NCBI RefSeq assembly: GCF_008711465.1
Contig: NZ_VXKQ01000007.1
Location: forward strand, 62,001-126,000
Direction of reading: 5' to 3'
DNA from: Francisella sp. SYW-9
Lineage (GTDB): Bacteria > Pseudomonadota > Gammaproteobacteria > Francisellales > Francisellaceae
Length of the DNA stretch: 64,000 nucleotides
Numbering within the stretch: position 1 is the stretch's first letter; each line of letters starts with the position of its first letter. Position numbers and translations under genes: made by a program. Positions 27,421 through 36,808 of the stretch are shown one piece after another. The notes below the pieces were generated by a model, which made no database searches, had not been told where the DNA came from, and saw nothing but the letters and a program-made list of their open reading frames with translations.

Positions 27421-29313
27421 ATGTATTTACCCCAAAGAAGAGCGCAAACAATTGTTAGCCTAGTTGTTCTTGTTATAGCTAGTGTTGTTATATTTGGTTG
27501 GCTAACTGGTAATGTAAGTATTGTTAAATTAAACAAAAGCTTTCCCCCAATGCAATTTAACACAGCTCTATGCTTTGCTATCCTGGCAATCGTTAACTTT
27601 ATTCCTAAGACATCAAAATTTAGTTATAGCCGTTGTATACTCTCACTTATCGTATTAATAATTTCTCTGCTAACGCTATTAGAATATTTATTTGGATTAA
27701 ACTTTGGTATCGATCATATAATAAGCGCAAAGACCCTTGATCATTCACTATATCCCGGTAGAATGTCACCCAATACTGCAGTCTGTTTTCTACTTCTGGC
27801 CATTGCTAATATACTACCTCGCTTTAAGAAAAATGTTCTTCTTTTAAGAGGATTATTTTTTGGAGCAAACCTAATAGTGCTCACATTAGCATATATCTCT
27901 CTATTTGGATACTTCTTTAATATTTCATTTTATTTTAGCTGGGGTCATATTACAGGTATGGCGTTACATACTTCTGTATGTTTGCTTATGCTGACACTCT
28001 TTAGAACTTCTTTTAAAGGAGTAAAATCTAAAGCTCATATTATAGGAATTATATTAAGTTCTGCTTCTTTTGTTATATTTTTCTTAGTTTGGCCATATAC
28101 ATTTGACCAAGATTCTAAAGCTATTAAAAACAATGTACATAAAGAAATCTCTCTAGTAAATATAAACTTAGAGAAAAAACTAGATTTAGAGGCAACAGCT
28201 ATAGACAGGCTCTACAAACGCCTAAGCACATCATCATACTCAAGTAAAAAAGCTATAATTGCAGATATGCAAGCTTATGAAGATGATTATCCAAATATAT
28301 ACTTTATATACTACATACAGGATAAACAGCAAAAGCCTATTTTCTTATCTAACTATGACATAACACAAACTCAAGCTTTAGATGTCTTAAAAGAATGTAG
28401 CTCAAGCAAAACATTATCTAAAACAAAGACAATTTGTATTAAAGAAGAAAATAATAAGTTTAATGTTGTATTTAAACCCAACTTTTCAGAAAAAGTTATG
28501 TCTGAAATAAATCGCAACCACTATCCTATAGAGATTTATCTTGAAGGCCATAAGATATACTCAAACCTAGATCCTAAAAAATATTATGGTATGTCATACT
28601 CTTTCGAGTTCACTGGAGAAAAGCACTGGCACATCAAGGTTTTCTTTACAGATAAACAATATGAACAGTTACAAAAATTCTTCCCGACAATATTTTTCTT
28701 ACTAGGTATAATTATATCACTAATGATACAAGGGCTATTTTACTTCATTGGTATTAACTTTAGAAAAAATAAAATACTAATACAAAAGCAAATAAAACTC
28801 AAAAAACTTAGCTCTATTGATTCTTTAACAGGATGCTTAAATAGACATAGTTTTGAGAAAAAACTAAATGCAATATTAAGTAGTGGACGAAATTCTGATA
28901 ATGATAATATTGCTATACTATTTATTGATTTAGATAATTTTAAATATATCAATGATAAATATGGTCATGAAGTAGGAGATTTGATACTAAAAGAAGTAGC
29001 CTCTAGATTGATAAATAATCTTAGAGAGAATGATTTAATCTCAAGAATCGGTGGTGATGAATTCATCGCTGTTCTAAGAAATATAGATAATGAGGATATG
29101 GCTACAGATATTATTAAAAGAATAATTACTTCATTCAAAGAAAAAATAATTATTTCTAGTGAAGTTCAAATCACTCAAACGATTAGTATAGGTGCTACTC
29201 TAATTGATGCAAAGAATAATGATATAAATAGTGATAAGTTAATCACTAAAGCTGATATGGCTATGTATAAAGCCAAGAAATCAGGTAAAAACCAATTTAA
29301 TTTTTCTGACTAA
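27421..29313 (+). CDS. Membrane-bound diguanylate cyclase with triplicated two-helix sensor
   Basis: A 630-residue inner-membrane protein. The N-terminus has three related two-helix units, each ending in an NTA/HTS-CF...LAI.N motif (near residues 47, 118 and 183), then a helix near 205-225, a periplasmic domain (about 228-415, CHASE-like by position), a last helix (about 421-446) and a GGDEF domain (about 460-628). The cyclase signature is intact (RIGGDEF, 544-548) and the inhibitory site RxxD is present as REND (535-538), so an active, feedback-inhibited diguanylate cyclase is expected. It is divergent from the receptor gene; a TATAAT lies at 27379-27384. Confidence 0.9.
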   Translation: MYLPQRRAQTIVSLVVLVIASVVIFGWLTGNVSIVKLNKSFPPMQFNTALCFAILAIVNFIPKTSKFSYSRCILSLIVLIISLLTLLEYLFGLNFGIDHIISAKTLDHSLYPGRMSPNTAVCFLLLAIANILPRFKKNVLLLRGLFFGANLIVLTLAYISLFGYFFNISFYFSWGHITGMALHTSVCLLMLTLFRTSFKGVKSKAHIIGIILSSASFVIFFLVWPYTFDQDSKAIKNNVHKEISLVNINLEKKLDLEATAIDRLYKRLSTSSYSSKKAIIADMQAYEDDYPNIYFIYYIQDKQQKPIFLSNYDITQTQALDVLKECSSSKTLSKTKTICIKEENNKFNVVFKPNFSEKVMSEINRNHYPIEIYLEGHKIYSNLDPKKYYGMSYSFEFTGEKHWHIKVFFTDKQYEQLQKFFPTIFFLLGIIISLMIQGLFYFIGINFRKNKILIQKQIKLKKLSSIDSLTGCLNRHSFEKKLNAILSSGRNSDNDNIAILFIDLDNFKYINDKYGHEVGDLILKEVASRLINNLRENDLISRIGGDEFIAVLRNIDNEDMATDIIKRIITSFKEKIIISSEVQITQTISIGATLIDAKNNDINSDKLITKADMAMYKAKKSGKNQFNFSD

Positions 29314-29401
29314 TTTCTCTATACTTCTCTCTAAAAATTGTTACAACTGACTTTATAGTTTATAATTTTTAGATATACATTGACTGGTTTTTTATAGCAT
29401 T

Positions 29402-31522
29402 ATGAGTCATTATCTTAAAAAAGAGCTCTATGATCTAATAAGTGAAAATCATAAAATTTTTGACTCTTTACAAAAGTCTAGCCTAGACGGTCTATGGTAT
29501 TGGGATTTAGAAAATCCCGAAAATGAATGGATGAATGATAGATTTTGGGAAATACTCGGCTATGATCCTAAAGAGAAAAAGCCACTTACATCAGAATGGC
29601 AGCATCTAATTTTCCCAGAAGATCTTCAAACAGCTACACAAAACCTAGAAAAACACCTTAAAGACCCAAATCATGAATACTCTCAAATAGTTAGATATAA
29701 ACATAAAAATGGCTCAACAGTATGGGTTAGGTGTCGTGGAATGGCAATCCGTGATAAAAATGGTAACCCCATTAGAATGTTTGGTGCACATAATGATCTT
29801 ACCGCACTAAAAAATATACAACAAGATTTAAAAGAATCAAAAGAATTCTCTGAATTAATGTTTGATGCTAGTGAAGATATTATGTTTGTTAAAGATAAAA
29901 ATTATCGTCTTATCAAAGCAAATAAAGCCATGCTTAATCTATACCCTAAAGATATACAAGAATCTGTTATAGGGACAACAACAGTTGAGAAATTCTCTGC
30001 TGAAGATGCTAAACTTTTCCTCAAATATGACAAGATTGCCTTTAAAAAAGGCTCATCTAGAACAATTGAATATATAACCACCCCTACTGGTGAAAAAATA
30101 GTCATCGATACTTATAAGGTTAGATTCTGCAATAAAGCAGGAGAACCTTTTATCTTGGGTATAGCTAGAGATGTCACAGAAAGAGAGGCTTTACTTCAAA
30201 GCATAAAGGAAAAAAATACCAAACTTAATTATATTGCATATAACGATGAACTAACCAAGCTTTTAAATCGTAAGGGGTTTATCAAAGCTGCGGAAAGATC
30301 TCTCAAAAAAGCCAATAAAAATCTCCTAACTGCCCTAATTATGATAGATCTAGATAATTTTAAGTTTATAAATGGCTCTTTTGGGTATTCTGTAGGTGAC
30401 AAGCTTATAGTTACTATAGCTAAGATCTTAAGATCTTGTTTACCTGAAAATAGTATTATTGGTAGATCAGGTGGCGACGACTTTTTAGTTCTAATTGAAA
30501 ACCAAAATAACTTTCAAAAAATAGAAGATATTACTAAAAGTATAATAAAAAAAATATCTACTCCAATTGATATAAGTAAAAACAGCATAACTCAATCTGT
30601 TAGTATAGGAATCGCAACATATCCTGACATTGCACCAAATATAGAAAAGCTACTCCAAAATGCTGATACAGCTATGCACAATGCTAAATCTATGGGTAAA
30701 AATATATACTCAAACTATAGCTTTGATTATGATGAAGCTACAAGACGTCGTAACAGCATAGAACGCGAACTATTAAATATTGATATGCGTGAGTTTAATA
30801 TTGTTTATCATCCTCAATTTGATGCTGATATGAACATTTACGGCGTAGAGGCTTTAATACGCTGGAACTCACCTAATCTAGGTAATGTTACACCAGATGA
30901 ATTTATACCTATAGCAGAAAAAAACCAAACTATTGAAAAAATAGGTCAGTGGATATTTAAAAAAACCATATCTGATTGGCAGAAATTATTAAAAGCTAAT
31001 TTAATAGATAACATTAAACTATCCATAAATATATCTAGCATACAACTCATCAACAATAAATTTTCTGATAAAATAATTAAATTCTTTGATAAGATTGATA
31101 AAAAATTAATCACTTTTGAAATTACAGAAACATACTTATTAAGTGATATAAATCATACAAGATCCATTATTAACAAATTAAATAATAAAGGCTTTAGTTT
31201 TGCCTTAGATGATTTTGGTACAGGCTACTCCTCATTGAAGTATCTTGCTAATTTACCTATTAAATACCTAAAAATTGATAAATCATTTGTTAGTGACTTT
31301 GATAGAGAAAATAATAAAGCTATTATAAAAGCTATAGTACAATTAGCAAATAACTTAAATAAAAAATGTGTAGCTGAAGGAGTCGAAACAGCCGAACAGC
31401 TTGAATTTTTAAAATCAATAGGTTGTGATTTTTATCAAGGATTCTATTTTAGTAGACCTATACCTTTTATAGAGCTTAAAAAACTATTACAATCTCTCCA
31501 ACAAACTAAACCTAAGAAATAA
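29402..31522 (+). CDS. PAS-PAS-GGDEF-EAL protein, probable c-di-GMP phosphodiesterase
   Basis: A 706-residue cytosolic protein: PAS-PAC (residues about 20-137), a second PAS (about 145-262), GGDEF (about 275-435) and EAL (about 450-700). The cyclase loop reads GGDDF (357-361), with Asp for the catalytic-region Glu, and there is no RxxD before it (PENS). The EAL domain is complete: EALIRW (483-488), INIS, EITET, DDFGTG, LKIDKSF, AEGVE and QGFYFSRP. I expect a phosphodiesterase whose GGDEF part is regulatory, for example GTP-sensing. It follows the diguanylate cyclase by 88 bases, giving a synthesis/breakdown pair. Confidence 0.92.
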   Translation: MSHYLKKELYDLISENHKIFDSLQKSSLDGLWYWDLENPENEWMNDRFWEILGYDPKEKKPLTSEWQHLIFPEDLQTATQNLEKHLKDPNHEYSQIVRYKHKNGSTVWVRCRGMAIRDKNGNPIRMFGAHNDLTALKNIQQDLKESKEFSELMFDASEDIMFVKDKNYRLIKANKAMLNLYPKDIQESVIGTTTVEKFSAEDAKLFLKYDKIAFKKGSSRTIEYITTPTGEKIVIDTYKVRFCNKAGEPFILGIARDVTEREALLQSIKEKNTKLNYIAYNDELTKLLNRKGFIKAAERSLKKANKNLLTALIMIDLDNFKFINGSFGYSVGDKLIVTIAKILRSCLPENSIIGRSGGDDFLVLIENQNNFQKIEDITKSIIKKISTPIDISKNSITQSVSIGIATYPDIAPNIEKLLQNADTAMHNAKSMGKNIYSNYSFDYDEATRRRNSIERELLNIDMREFNIVYHPQFDADMNIYGVEALIRWNSPNLGNVTPDEFIPIAEKNQTIEKIGQWIFKKTISDWQKLLKANLIDNIKLSINISSIQLINNKFSDKIIKFFDKIDKKLITFEITETYLLSDINHTRSIINKLNNKGFSFALDDFGTGYSSLKYLANLPIKYLKIDKSFVSDFDRENNKAIIKAIVQLANNLNKKCVAEGVETAEQLEFLKSIGCDFYQGFYFSRPIPFIELKKLLQSLQQTKPKK

Positions 31523-31524
31523 AA

Positions 31525-32295
31525 ATGTTTAACTATAATCTTTTTCTACAACAATTATCACATAAGAAACTTTATCAAACATCATTTATAAAAAATGAAC
31601 TCGCTCAAAGACTTCTAAAAAGATTAGATTTTATAAACCTTGATCCAACAGATATTTTAGTTGATGGATATCAAGATACTAACTATTTAGATATTTTGAA
31701 AAGTCGTTTTCCTAATGCTAGAATCCATAATAACCAAGATACTAAACAACAGTTTGATATTATAATATCAAACTCTATTATCCACCTTACAGATAATTTA
31801 GTCCAAGAATTAGATAATTATTATGAACTTCTAAACAATGATGGAATCTTACTTTTTTCAACATTTGGTGATAAATCGTTTAGCACGATGAAACAAGATT
31901 TTGCAACTGTTAGTAATAAAAAACATACAAATGATATGATCGATCTATTAACATGGGGAAACACTCTACAATCAAGTAGATATAAAACCCCTGCTATAGA
32001 GTCAGACTTAATTGTTTTTACTTATCAAAGTACAAACACTCTTTTTGAAGATATTAGAGCATTAAATGAGCCACTAGCAGATACTACCATGCATACAGGT
32101 TTAACTGGCAGAAGCTTATGGAGCAATTTCATAAAACAGTTTAAGCAAAATCTACAGCTAGAAATAGAAGCTCTATATGGTTATGCAGTTCGTAAAGATG
32201 ATGAAAATATTAGAATTCGTAGTAACCCTAACAGAATAAGTTTGGATGAATTAAAAGAACAAATTGCTAATTTCAAAAAATCTAACAATACATAA
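31525..32295 (+). CDS. BioC-like methyltransferase-fold protein with eroded SAM motif
   Basis: A 256-residue protein whose middle and C-terminal parts resemble malonyl-ACP O-methyltransferase BioC: DIIISNSIIH, LLNNDGILLFSTFGDKSF, and a TGLTGRSLW segment like the BioC C-terminus. Where motif I should give a glycine-rich SAM loop (VLDLGCGxG), the sequence is ILVDGYQDTNYLDIL, and the stretch between motif I and the DIIISNS strand is much shorter than usual. It may have lost methyl transfer or be a divergent paralogue; no other biotin gene is near. It starts three bases after the phosphodiesterase stop and its 3' end overlaps the convergent neighbour by 14 bases. Confidence 0.6.
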   Translation: MFNYNLFLQQLSHKKLYQTSFIKNELAQRLLKRLDFINLDPTDILVDGYQDTNYLDILKSRFPNARIHNNQDTKQQFDIIISNSIIHLTDNLVQELDNYYELLNNDGILLFSTFGDKSFSTMKQDFATVSNKKHTNDMIDLLTWGNTLQSSRYKTPAIESDLIVFTYQSTNTLFEDIRALNEPLADTTMHTGLTGRSLWSNFIKQFKQNLQLEIEALYGYAVRKDDENIRIRSNPNRISLDELKEQIANFKKSNNT

Positions 32296-33202
32296 TTGCC
32301 ATTGTTGATAATTGATTCCAGTCATAATCTGGACATTGAGTTGGTTTCTTAAGTGGCTGGCAATATGTACGCCACGTACCACCTCCATAAGTTTTCATAA
32401 TCAAACATTTCTTCAAACGTTTATCCTGCCCAGTCAATGAGCCTACAGTTGTAACATCCTCAATAGAATAACCATCAGATAACTTATACTTTGATTTAGC
32501 TTTACTGTTATCAATCTCATCAAATGACTCACCGATCTCTTTTGGAGTCTCTAATTTCACGCCACCCAAAAGATTTTTATAGTTTTTCATCTGATAAGCC
32601 TCAGCATCATTATAACCTTGAGATTCTTTAGTTATATAATCTTTCGTTGACTTATTACCCTGATATGCACCATAAGAATCTTTGAACTCTTCATTAATTT
32701 CATCATGACGTTTTAAAATATTTCCAGCCGCTTTAACATCTTGTTTCATAGATTCTTGTTGTAATTGTTTTTTCTCAACCACAACCTTATTACCAACATG
32801 TTTATTAATATGAGCTATCCTTTGCGCTATTTCTTGGTCTGACGGTTTCTTAATTTGAGCTATTTTTTTTGCTACTTCTTGATCTGCTGGCTTTTTAGTA
32901 TTATCACGATCTGCCAGTATCTTCTCAGCATCCGCCAAGAGTGCATCATAACTAGCATTACTTGTATCAACCATAATACTTAGATCATCACCTTTATGAG
33001 TATCTTGTGATTTTGGAGTATTAGATTTATCCTGTGACTTACTAATCTGTTTGACTGCTGTTGAAGCTTTTTCTTTGCTACTTATATTTGTGGCTACCTG
33101 ATCAGCTTGAGTAACGCTAGCATTAACATTAGTAGTATCTGCTAAGACAACACTATAGCTTAATGACATAGTAGATAAAAAAAATATAACTTTATTTCTC
33201 AT
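32282..33202 (-). CDS. Secreted helical repeat protein, unknown function
   Basis: A 306-residue exported protein with a signal peptide (MRNKVIFFLSTMSLSYSVVLA). The mature part begins with a Ser/Thr/Lys-rich low-complexity stretch (about 22-80), then two nearly identical 15-residue repeats starting KPADQE and KPSDQE (104-133), charged helical sequence, and a C-terminal domain (about 245-306) with four cysteines (CLIM, TYC, QCPDY and the last residue) and the segment YGGGTWRTYC. The terminal Cys could pair in a disulfide. I recognise no family. It is convergent with the BioC-like gene and overlaps it by 14 bases. Confidence 0.7.
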   Translation of the reverse strand: MRNKVIFFLSTMSLSYSVVLADTTNVNASVTQADQVATNISSKEKASTAVKQISKSQDKSNTPKSQDTHKGDDLSIMVDTSNASYDALLADAEKILADRDNTKKPADQEVAKKIAQIKKPSDQEIAQRIAHINKHVGNKVVVEKKQLQQESMKQDVKAAGNILKRHDEINEEFKDSYGAYQGNKSTKDYITKESQGYNDAEAYQMKNYKNLLGGVKLETPKEIGESFDEIDNSKAKSKYKLSDGYSIEDVTTVGSLTGQDKRLKKCLIMKTYGGGTWRTYCQPLKKPTQCPDYDWNQLSTMAIMYC

Positions 33203-33278
33203 AACTCTATAAAAAAAATTTTCCTAAGCAAAGTATATTAGATATTGAGCATATAAAAAAGTATTTTGTACAAACACT

Positions 33279-34130
33279 TTAAATAACTATCTGCTCCTCA
33301 TGGAGTTTTATATTATAGTTTTCCAAAACCGTGGTTTTGATAAATTCAATAAGCTGTATTATGTCACTCCCAGTAGCATTGCCATTATTAACAATAATGC
33401 CACCATGTTTAGGTGAAATCTGTGCATCCCCAATTATTTTACCCTTAAGTCCAAGCTCTTCAACCATTACTCCTACAGGCATATTTGCTTGAGGTCTTTT
33501 AAATACGCTTCCTGCTGTGGGCTTTTGTGGTAAATTAGCTAAACGACGCGAATAAATATCATCTAACTTAGCTTTAATCTCTTGCTTTGTTTTTTTCTCA
33601 AATTCAAATTTTGCAGATAATATACAAATATTACTATCATTTTTAAACATAGAAAATCGATAGCCATACTCTATATCTTCTTTTCTATACTCGATTATCT
33701 GTTTCTTATTAAGATCTAAAACTCTAACACTTTTTACATAAGTATAAATATCATCACCATAAGCTCCAGCATTCATTATTAAAGCTCCTCCTAAACTAGC
33801 TGGGACATCATAAAATGTCTCAATACCACTTAAGCCTGCATGGTATGTTTCTAATGCAAGATCCTGCAATAAAGCCCCTGCTTGAACATCTACCTCACAA
33901 TCAGAAACACAAAAAGAGTTAAAATTTTTACAAAAAATAACGAAGGCTATTTCATCATCATAATATTCTTTAGAAAAGATTACATTACTACCATTACCAA
34001 GAAAAAATAATTTTTCATGCCTATCTACAATTTCTAGAAGCTCATTTTCATTACTAGGAAAATAAACATGTTTTGCAAATGATTTAATTCTATAAGTGTT
34101 ATATTTTTCTAAAGATATATATTGTGACAT
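33279..34130 (-). CDS. murB: UDP-N-acetylenolpyruvoylglucosamine reductase
   Basis: MurB reduces UDP-GlcNAc-enolpyruvate to UDP-MurNAc with NADPH and FAD, the second committed step of peptidoglycan synthesis. The FAD-binding segments LGNGSNVIF and ETFYDVPASLGGALIMNAGAYG are present, followed by GYRFSMF, PTAGSVFKRP (catalytic Ser region) and SPKHGGIIVN. At 283 residues it is of the shorter kind. It lies 7 bases behind murA, so the first two muropeptide-precursor enzymes are coupled. Confidence 0.95.
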   Translation of the reverse strand: MSQYISLEKYNTYRIKSFAKHVYFPSNENELLEIVDRHEKLFFLGNGSNVIFSKEYYDDEIAFVIFCKNFNSFCVSDCEVDVQAGALLQDLALETYHAGLSGIETFYDVPASLGGALIMNAGAYGDDIYTYVKSVRVLDLNKKQIIEYRKEDIEYGYRFSMFKNDSNICILSAKFEFEKKTKQEIKAKLDDIYSRRLANLPQKPTAGSVFKRPQANMPVGVMVEELGLKGKIIGDAQISPKHGGIIVNNGNATGSDIIQLIEFIKTTVLENYNIKLHEEQIVI

Positions 34131-34137
34131 TATTTAC

Positions 34138-35442
34138 CTAAACATTATTATCTAAAATCTCTATTTGCATAAAATGAGACATATTCTGTATAAGGTTATT
34201 ATACCCTCTAAATATCTGATGAGCATTATTTATAGTTGAGAACTCATCAAGTAATGAACCTGCCATCAGACATGCCATTCCAGCACGCAGATCTTTTACA
34301 CTCATTATAGCTGGACGAATATCTTTAAGGCTTGTTACAGGTCTTATCTCAATCAAGTTATTATCTATGGAAATATCAAAGCCCATCTTACGAATTTGAT
34401 ATACATAATTTATTCTTTCTGGATAAACAGTATCTTGAATAGTGCTAGAACTATTTGCCATAAATAACATTACCGCATATATAGGCTGTAAATCTGTTGG
34501 AAAATGAGGAAATGGTGCCGCTATAATATCAACACCTTTAATATTGCTATCTTTACCGAAAAACTTTAGAGATTTATTTTTTTGATCATATTCCCATTTA
34601 GCAGTTGCATTAGTCAGTTTTTCTAACGGTTTTGCAATACTATATGTGTCTTTAGTATTTATATTTGTAATAGTTACATTTGTTTTGTATAAATATGCCA
34701 TTGCAGCATAAGTCATTGCTTGAATCCGGTCAAAGATTATTTCAAACTCACAGCCTAATAGTCTTGCAACTCCTAATATTCTAATCTTTCTACTCTCAAT
34801 ATCAAATTTAATATTAGCGCCACACTTATTTAGATAATCGATTAATGTGACAACTTCAGGTTCAAGAGCAACATTCTCAAGAATAACTTCAGAATTACCG
34901 ATAACAGCATACATAACTAAGTTCATCGTTGCCCCAACAGAAGGAAAAGGCATCTTAAACTCAGCATCTTTTTCTTCTTTATAAACAACTTCAATATGCT
35001 CTTCTGCTAGTGTAACCTTTGCACCTAAAGCTTCTAGCCCTTCAAGATGAATGTCAAAGGGTCTTTTCTCACTAAAGCTACAACCACCAGGAAATCCAAT
35101 TTTTACACGCCCTTTTTTCTTTAGCATTGAACCTAAAAGCATTAAAGAACAGCGTGTTTTTGAAGTCATTTGACCGCATAATTCTAATGTTTCTGTTGAT
35201 ATTACTTTTGTATTAATCGTTACATCTTCACCTTTTTCTGTAACAACAGCTCCAACATTTTCGAGTATTTCCTTTGCACCTTTATAATCTAATAAAGTTG
35301 TTGGAACATTACTAAATGTAGTTTTTGTATCTGGAATTAAGCTTGCGAATATTAAATGCAATAAAGCATTCTTTGCACCACTAATATTTATTGTTATTTC
35401 ATCAGCAATATTATTTAACTTTTTTACTCTTACTGCCTTCAT
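34138..35442 (-). CDS. murA: UDP-N-acetylglucosamine 1-carboxyvinyltransferase (MurA)
   Basis: MurA transfers enolpyruvate from PEP to UDP-GlcNAc, the first committed peptidoglycan step and the fosfomycin target. From ATG at 35442 the protein has 434 residues and the family N-terminus (MKAVRVKKLNN...ISGAKNALL, with the Lys-Asn pair). The flexible loop FPGGCSFSEKRPFD keeps the catalytic Cys (fosfomycin-sensitive type). FPTDLQP and the C-terminal DLRAGMACLMAG match the UDP-sugar and catalytic Arg regions. The longer frame from 35499 adds 19 basic residues inside der and is unlikely. The start overlaps the der 3' end by 32 bases. Confidence 0.93.
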   Translation of the reverse strand: MKAVRVKKLNNIADEITINISGAKNALLHLIFASLIPDTKTTFSNVPTTLLDYKGAKEILENVGAVVTEKGEDVTINTKVISTETLELCGQMTSKTRCSLMLLGSMLKKKGRVKIGFPGGCSFSEKRPFDIHLEGLEALGAKVTLAEEHIEVVYKEEKDAEFKMPFPSVGATMNLVMYAVIGNSEVILENVALEPEVVTLIDYLNKCGANIKFDIESRKIRILGVARLLGCEFEIIFDRIQAMTYAAMAYLYKTNVTITNINTKDTYSIAKPLEKLTNATAKWEYDQKNKSLKFFGKDSNIKGVDIIAAPFPHFPTDLQPIYAVMLFMANSSSTIQDTVYPERINYVYQIRKMGFDISIDNNLIEIRPVTSLKDIRPAIMSVKDLRAGMACLMAGSLLDEFSTINNAHQIFRGYNNLIQNMSHFMQIEILDNNV

Positions 35443-36808
35443 CTTTTGATCTCTTATTTTTCTTAGTCGCAAATGGATTTTCTGATTGCTTAAACTCAAA
35501 TACTATAGGAGTTCCTCTAAATTCTAAAGCTTCTCTAAAGAAATTTTCTAAATATCTTTTATATGAATGTGGTAGTTTACTTACTTGATTGCCATGTATA
35601 ACAATTACAGGAGGGTTATGACCACCCACATGAGCATATTTTAATTTGATTCTAAATTTACCTACCATTGGAGGTGAATGAGCATCTATAGCAAGTTGTA
35701 ATAGCTTTGTGGCATCTGCTGTAGTTATTTTCTTGTTTGCACACTCATAAGCAGTTTGTATAGACTCAAAAACATGACCAACATTTGTACCATGAAGAGC
35801 TGATATAAAGTGAATATCTACATAATCCTGCAAGAAATATAGTCTTCTTTTGATATCCTCTTTTACTTTATTACGATCCTCCTCTGTCATGCCATCCCAC
35901 TTATTGACAGCTAAGACAAGAGCGCGGCCATTTTTAATTGCAAAATGTATCAAACTTAGATCTTGATCTGAGATACTTTGTCTAGCATCAACCACAGCCA
36001 CAACAACATTTGAATCTTGTATAGCTTGAAGAGTCTTAACCACTGAGAATTTCTCTAGTGTTTGTTTTACCTTACCTCTTTTACGCACTCCAGCGGTATC
36101 AACTATGGTGTATTTTTGCCCATGTCTTTCAAATGGAATACTAACACTATCAATGGTTGTTCCAGGCATATCAAACACTACTACTCTGTCTTCTCCAAGC
36201 ATCCTATTTGTAAGAGTAGATTTACCTACATTAGGTCTACCTATCAATGAAAAATGGATCCCATGACGAAGCTGTTCTTTATGTTCGCCTGTTTGAGTAT
36301 AATCTTGATAATATTCATTCAATGGTTTTTTCAAAAACTTGTCTATTAGTTTTTGAGTATTTCTACGATGTGCAGCAGATATTGCAAAGACTTTTTCAAA
36401 GCCAAAGCTATAGAATTCAGCCATAGCAGCCTCTTCATCTACTCCATCAACCTTATTAACTACAACTATTACTTTTTTATCTCTTTGACGTAATAAATTA
36501 GCTACATACTCATCACCTGCTGTTAGTCCAGATCTACCATCGACAACAAAAAATACTAGATTAGCCTCATCTATAGCCATCTCAGACTGCTTAGCCATAA
36601 ACTCATCAAACCCTGCATCTTGATCTGAGATACCTCCTGTATCGACTACTAAATAATCAAGATCATCATACTTTGCTTGGCCATATTGACGATCACGCGT
36701 CACACCTTCAAAATCGAAAACTAAAGCATCTCTAGAATTAGTAAGCACATTAAATAATGTTGATTTACCAACATTTGCTCTACCTACTATAGCAACTAAA
36801 AAAGACAT
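35411..36808 (-). CDS. der: Ribosome-associated GTPase Der (EngA)
   Basis: Der is an essential GTPase with two tandem G domains that matures the 50S subunit. G domain 1 has GRANVGKSTLFN, DTGG and NKVD; G domain 2 has GRPNVGKSTLTN, DTAGVRKRGKV and NKWD. The C-terminal KH-like domain includes PPVIVIHGNQVSKLPHSYKRYLEN and FRGTPIVFEFK. The tail is unusually basic (KKNKRSKDEGSKSKK), as in many Der proteins. At 465 residues it has normal length. It heads the der-murA-murB run on the minus strand. Confidence 0.97.
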   Translation of the reverse strand: MSFLVAIVGRANVGKSTLFNVLTNSRDALVFDFEGVTRDRQYGQAKYDDLDYLVVDTGGISDQDAGFDEFMAKQSEMAIDEANLVFFVVDGRSGLTAGDEYVANLLRQRDKKVIVVVNKVDGVDEEAAMAEFYSFGFEKVFAISAAHRRNTQKLIDKFLKKPLNEYYQDYTQTGEHKEQLRHGIHFSLIGRPNVGKSTLTNRMLGEDRVVVFDMPGTTIDSVSIPFERHGQKYTIVDTAGVRKRGKVKQTLEKFSVVKTLQAIQDSNVVVAVVDARQSISDQDLSLIHFAIKNGRALVLAVNKWDGMTEEDRNKVKEDIKRRLYFLQDYVDIHFISALHGTNVGHVFESIQTAYECANKKITTADATKLLQLAIDAHSPPMVGKFRIKLKYAHVGGHNPPVIVIHGNQVSKLPHSYKRYLENFFREALEFRGTPIVFEFKQSENPFATKKNKRSKDEGSKSKKVK

